Below are positions 63,601-64,000 of a stretch of 64,000 nt of DNA, one piece after another. The DNA comes from Vanilla planifolia (lineage: Eukaryota > Streptophyta > Magnoliopsida > Asparagales > Orchidaceae). Location: the NCBI GenBank assembly GCA_023846275.1, contig JAIUJO010000141.1:702001-766000 (forward strand), given 5' to 3'. Within the stretch, counting starts at the first letter, position 1. Each line of letters starts with the position of its first letter. Below the pieces are notes generated by a model. That model was given only the letters and a program-made list of their open reading frames with translations, searched no databases and had not been told where the DNA came from. Position numbers and translations under genes: made by a program.

Positions 63601-64000
63601 GTAACCAAGTCAAAGGAAAACAATTGAATAAATATGCTAAATTATCGTGAAAGTTTCATTCCAAGATACCGAGAAGATTAAGTGTGACAACGTTCACCAT
63701 AAAATAAGGCTTGAATCAAAATGTGTTGCAAACTAAAGCTAAAACTTCAGAAAATAAAATATTTAAAAATAAATTTTTTTGGATAGAGCACAGTGTGATC
63801 AGTTTGAAAATGTTTGTTTTATTTTATTTGGATCATGTTTTGAACTACTACAAATTACCAAGACAATGAGCATAAATAATAAAAAATAATTACTTTAAAA
63901 TTAACTAAATTTATAATATAACTAAAATGATACAAATTGACACCATGTAATATAACAAAATCAAAATATTGTACTGGTCACATTAGGGGAGATTTAAATT
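48641..64000 (+). repeat. Satellite array, about 415-420-bp monomers, forward orientation
   Basis: About 36 diverged monomers continuing past the right edge. The anchor ATTCCAAGATAC-x-GGAGATTGAGTGTAACATCC recurs (for example near 49,830, 50,246, 50,668, 51,083, 51,507, 51,940, 52,349, 52,766, 53,188, 53,598, 54,015, 54,441, 54,856, 55,270, 57,550, 59,155, 59,575, 59,995, 61,553, 63,089 and 63,655), usually 409-433 bp apart. Other monomer landmarks are TTAATTAGATAGAGCTCAT, TTTCATCTTGATCAGACCTC, GATAAATTGAAGCAATGTAA and AAAGGTCACATGAGAGGAGA. Irregular spacings (about 227 bp at 49,181-49,408, 155 bp at 63,089-63,244, over 700 bp at 61,935-62,672) mark internal deletions or unreadable units. The small minus-strand open frames in the array are chance. 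Confidence 0.88.

Noticed and set aside
48641..64000. Regularly spaced repeats considered as a CRISPR-like or gene-cluster array
   Set aside because: The unit is continuous (about 415 bp, no unique spacers), diverged and non-coding in plant-type DNA. It is a satellite.

Overview
The window looks like nuclear DNA from a flowering plant, probably one with a large, repeat-rich genome. It is very AT-rich and contains no host gene, rRNA, tRNA or CRISPR array that I can support. Nearly everything recognisable is a plant retroelement or a tandem repeat: Ty1/copia elements of the SIRE/Maximus style, plant L1 LINEs with DUF4283-type ORF1 proteins, and a long satellite. Species and monocot/dicot status cannot be read from it. 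No identities were computed; similarity statements are by eye.

Layout. 1-11.4 kb: AT-rich intergenic DNA with a badly decayed minus-strand LINE (about 1.6-3.25 kb), a 58-bp (AT)n tract and a two-copy tandem duplication of about 1.18 kb (about 4.1-6.5 kb). 11.4-20.65 kb: one old, complete-layout copia element in + orientation. Its order is LTR of about 2.1 kb, Met-tRNA-like primer site, gag, protease, integrase, RT, RNase H, polypurine tract, LTR. It carries many stops and lost catalytic residues. 20.65-32.4 kb: AT-rich DNA with relics of a second copia (22.26-23.65 kb) and a second LINE (29.98-30.56 kb). 32.45-35.72 kb: an unusual purine-rich block. 35.73-64.0 kb: an array of diverged monomers of about 415-420 bp that runs off the right edge.

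The satellite array switches orientation near 48.63 kb through a near-palindromic junction. Within the left-hand (reverse) part, a lone copia-type LTR (about 39.55-47.24 kb) is inserted. That LTR was in turn hit by a GC-rich, full-length L1 LINE (40,541-46,726, minus strand) flanked by a perfect 14-bp target-site duplication. The LINE is the youngest insertion seen. Its ORF1 is intact. Its ORF2 has endonuclease, reverse transcriptase, zf-RVT zinc knuckle and a C-terminal RNase H with all four DEDD residues, but is broken by three single-base frameshifts in homopolymers and one stop codon. In a live element, ORF1 protein would coat the RNA, the endonuclease would nick DNA, and RT plus RNase H would copy the RNA into the target site.

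The most notable observations are the orientation switch, the three-layer nesting, the near-intact RNase H-bearing LINE in AT-rich DNA, and the purine-rich block that ends exactly where the satellite starts.
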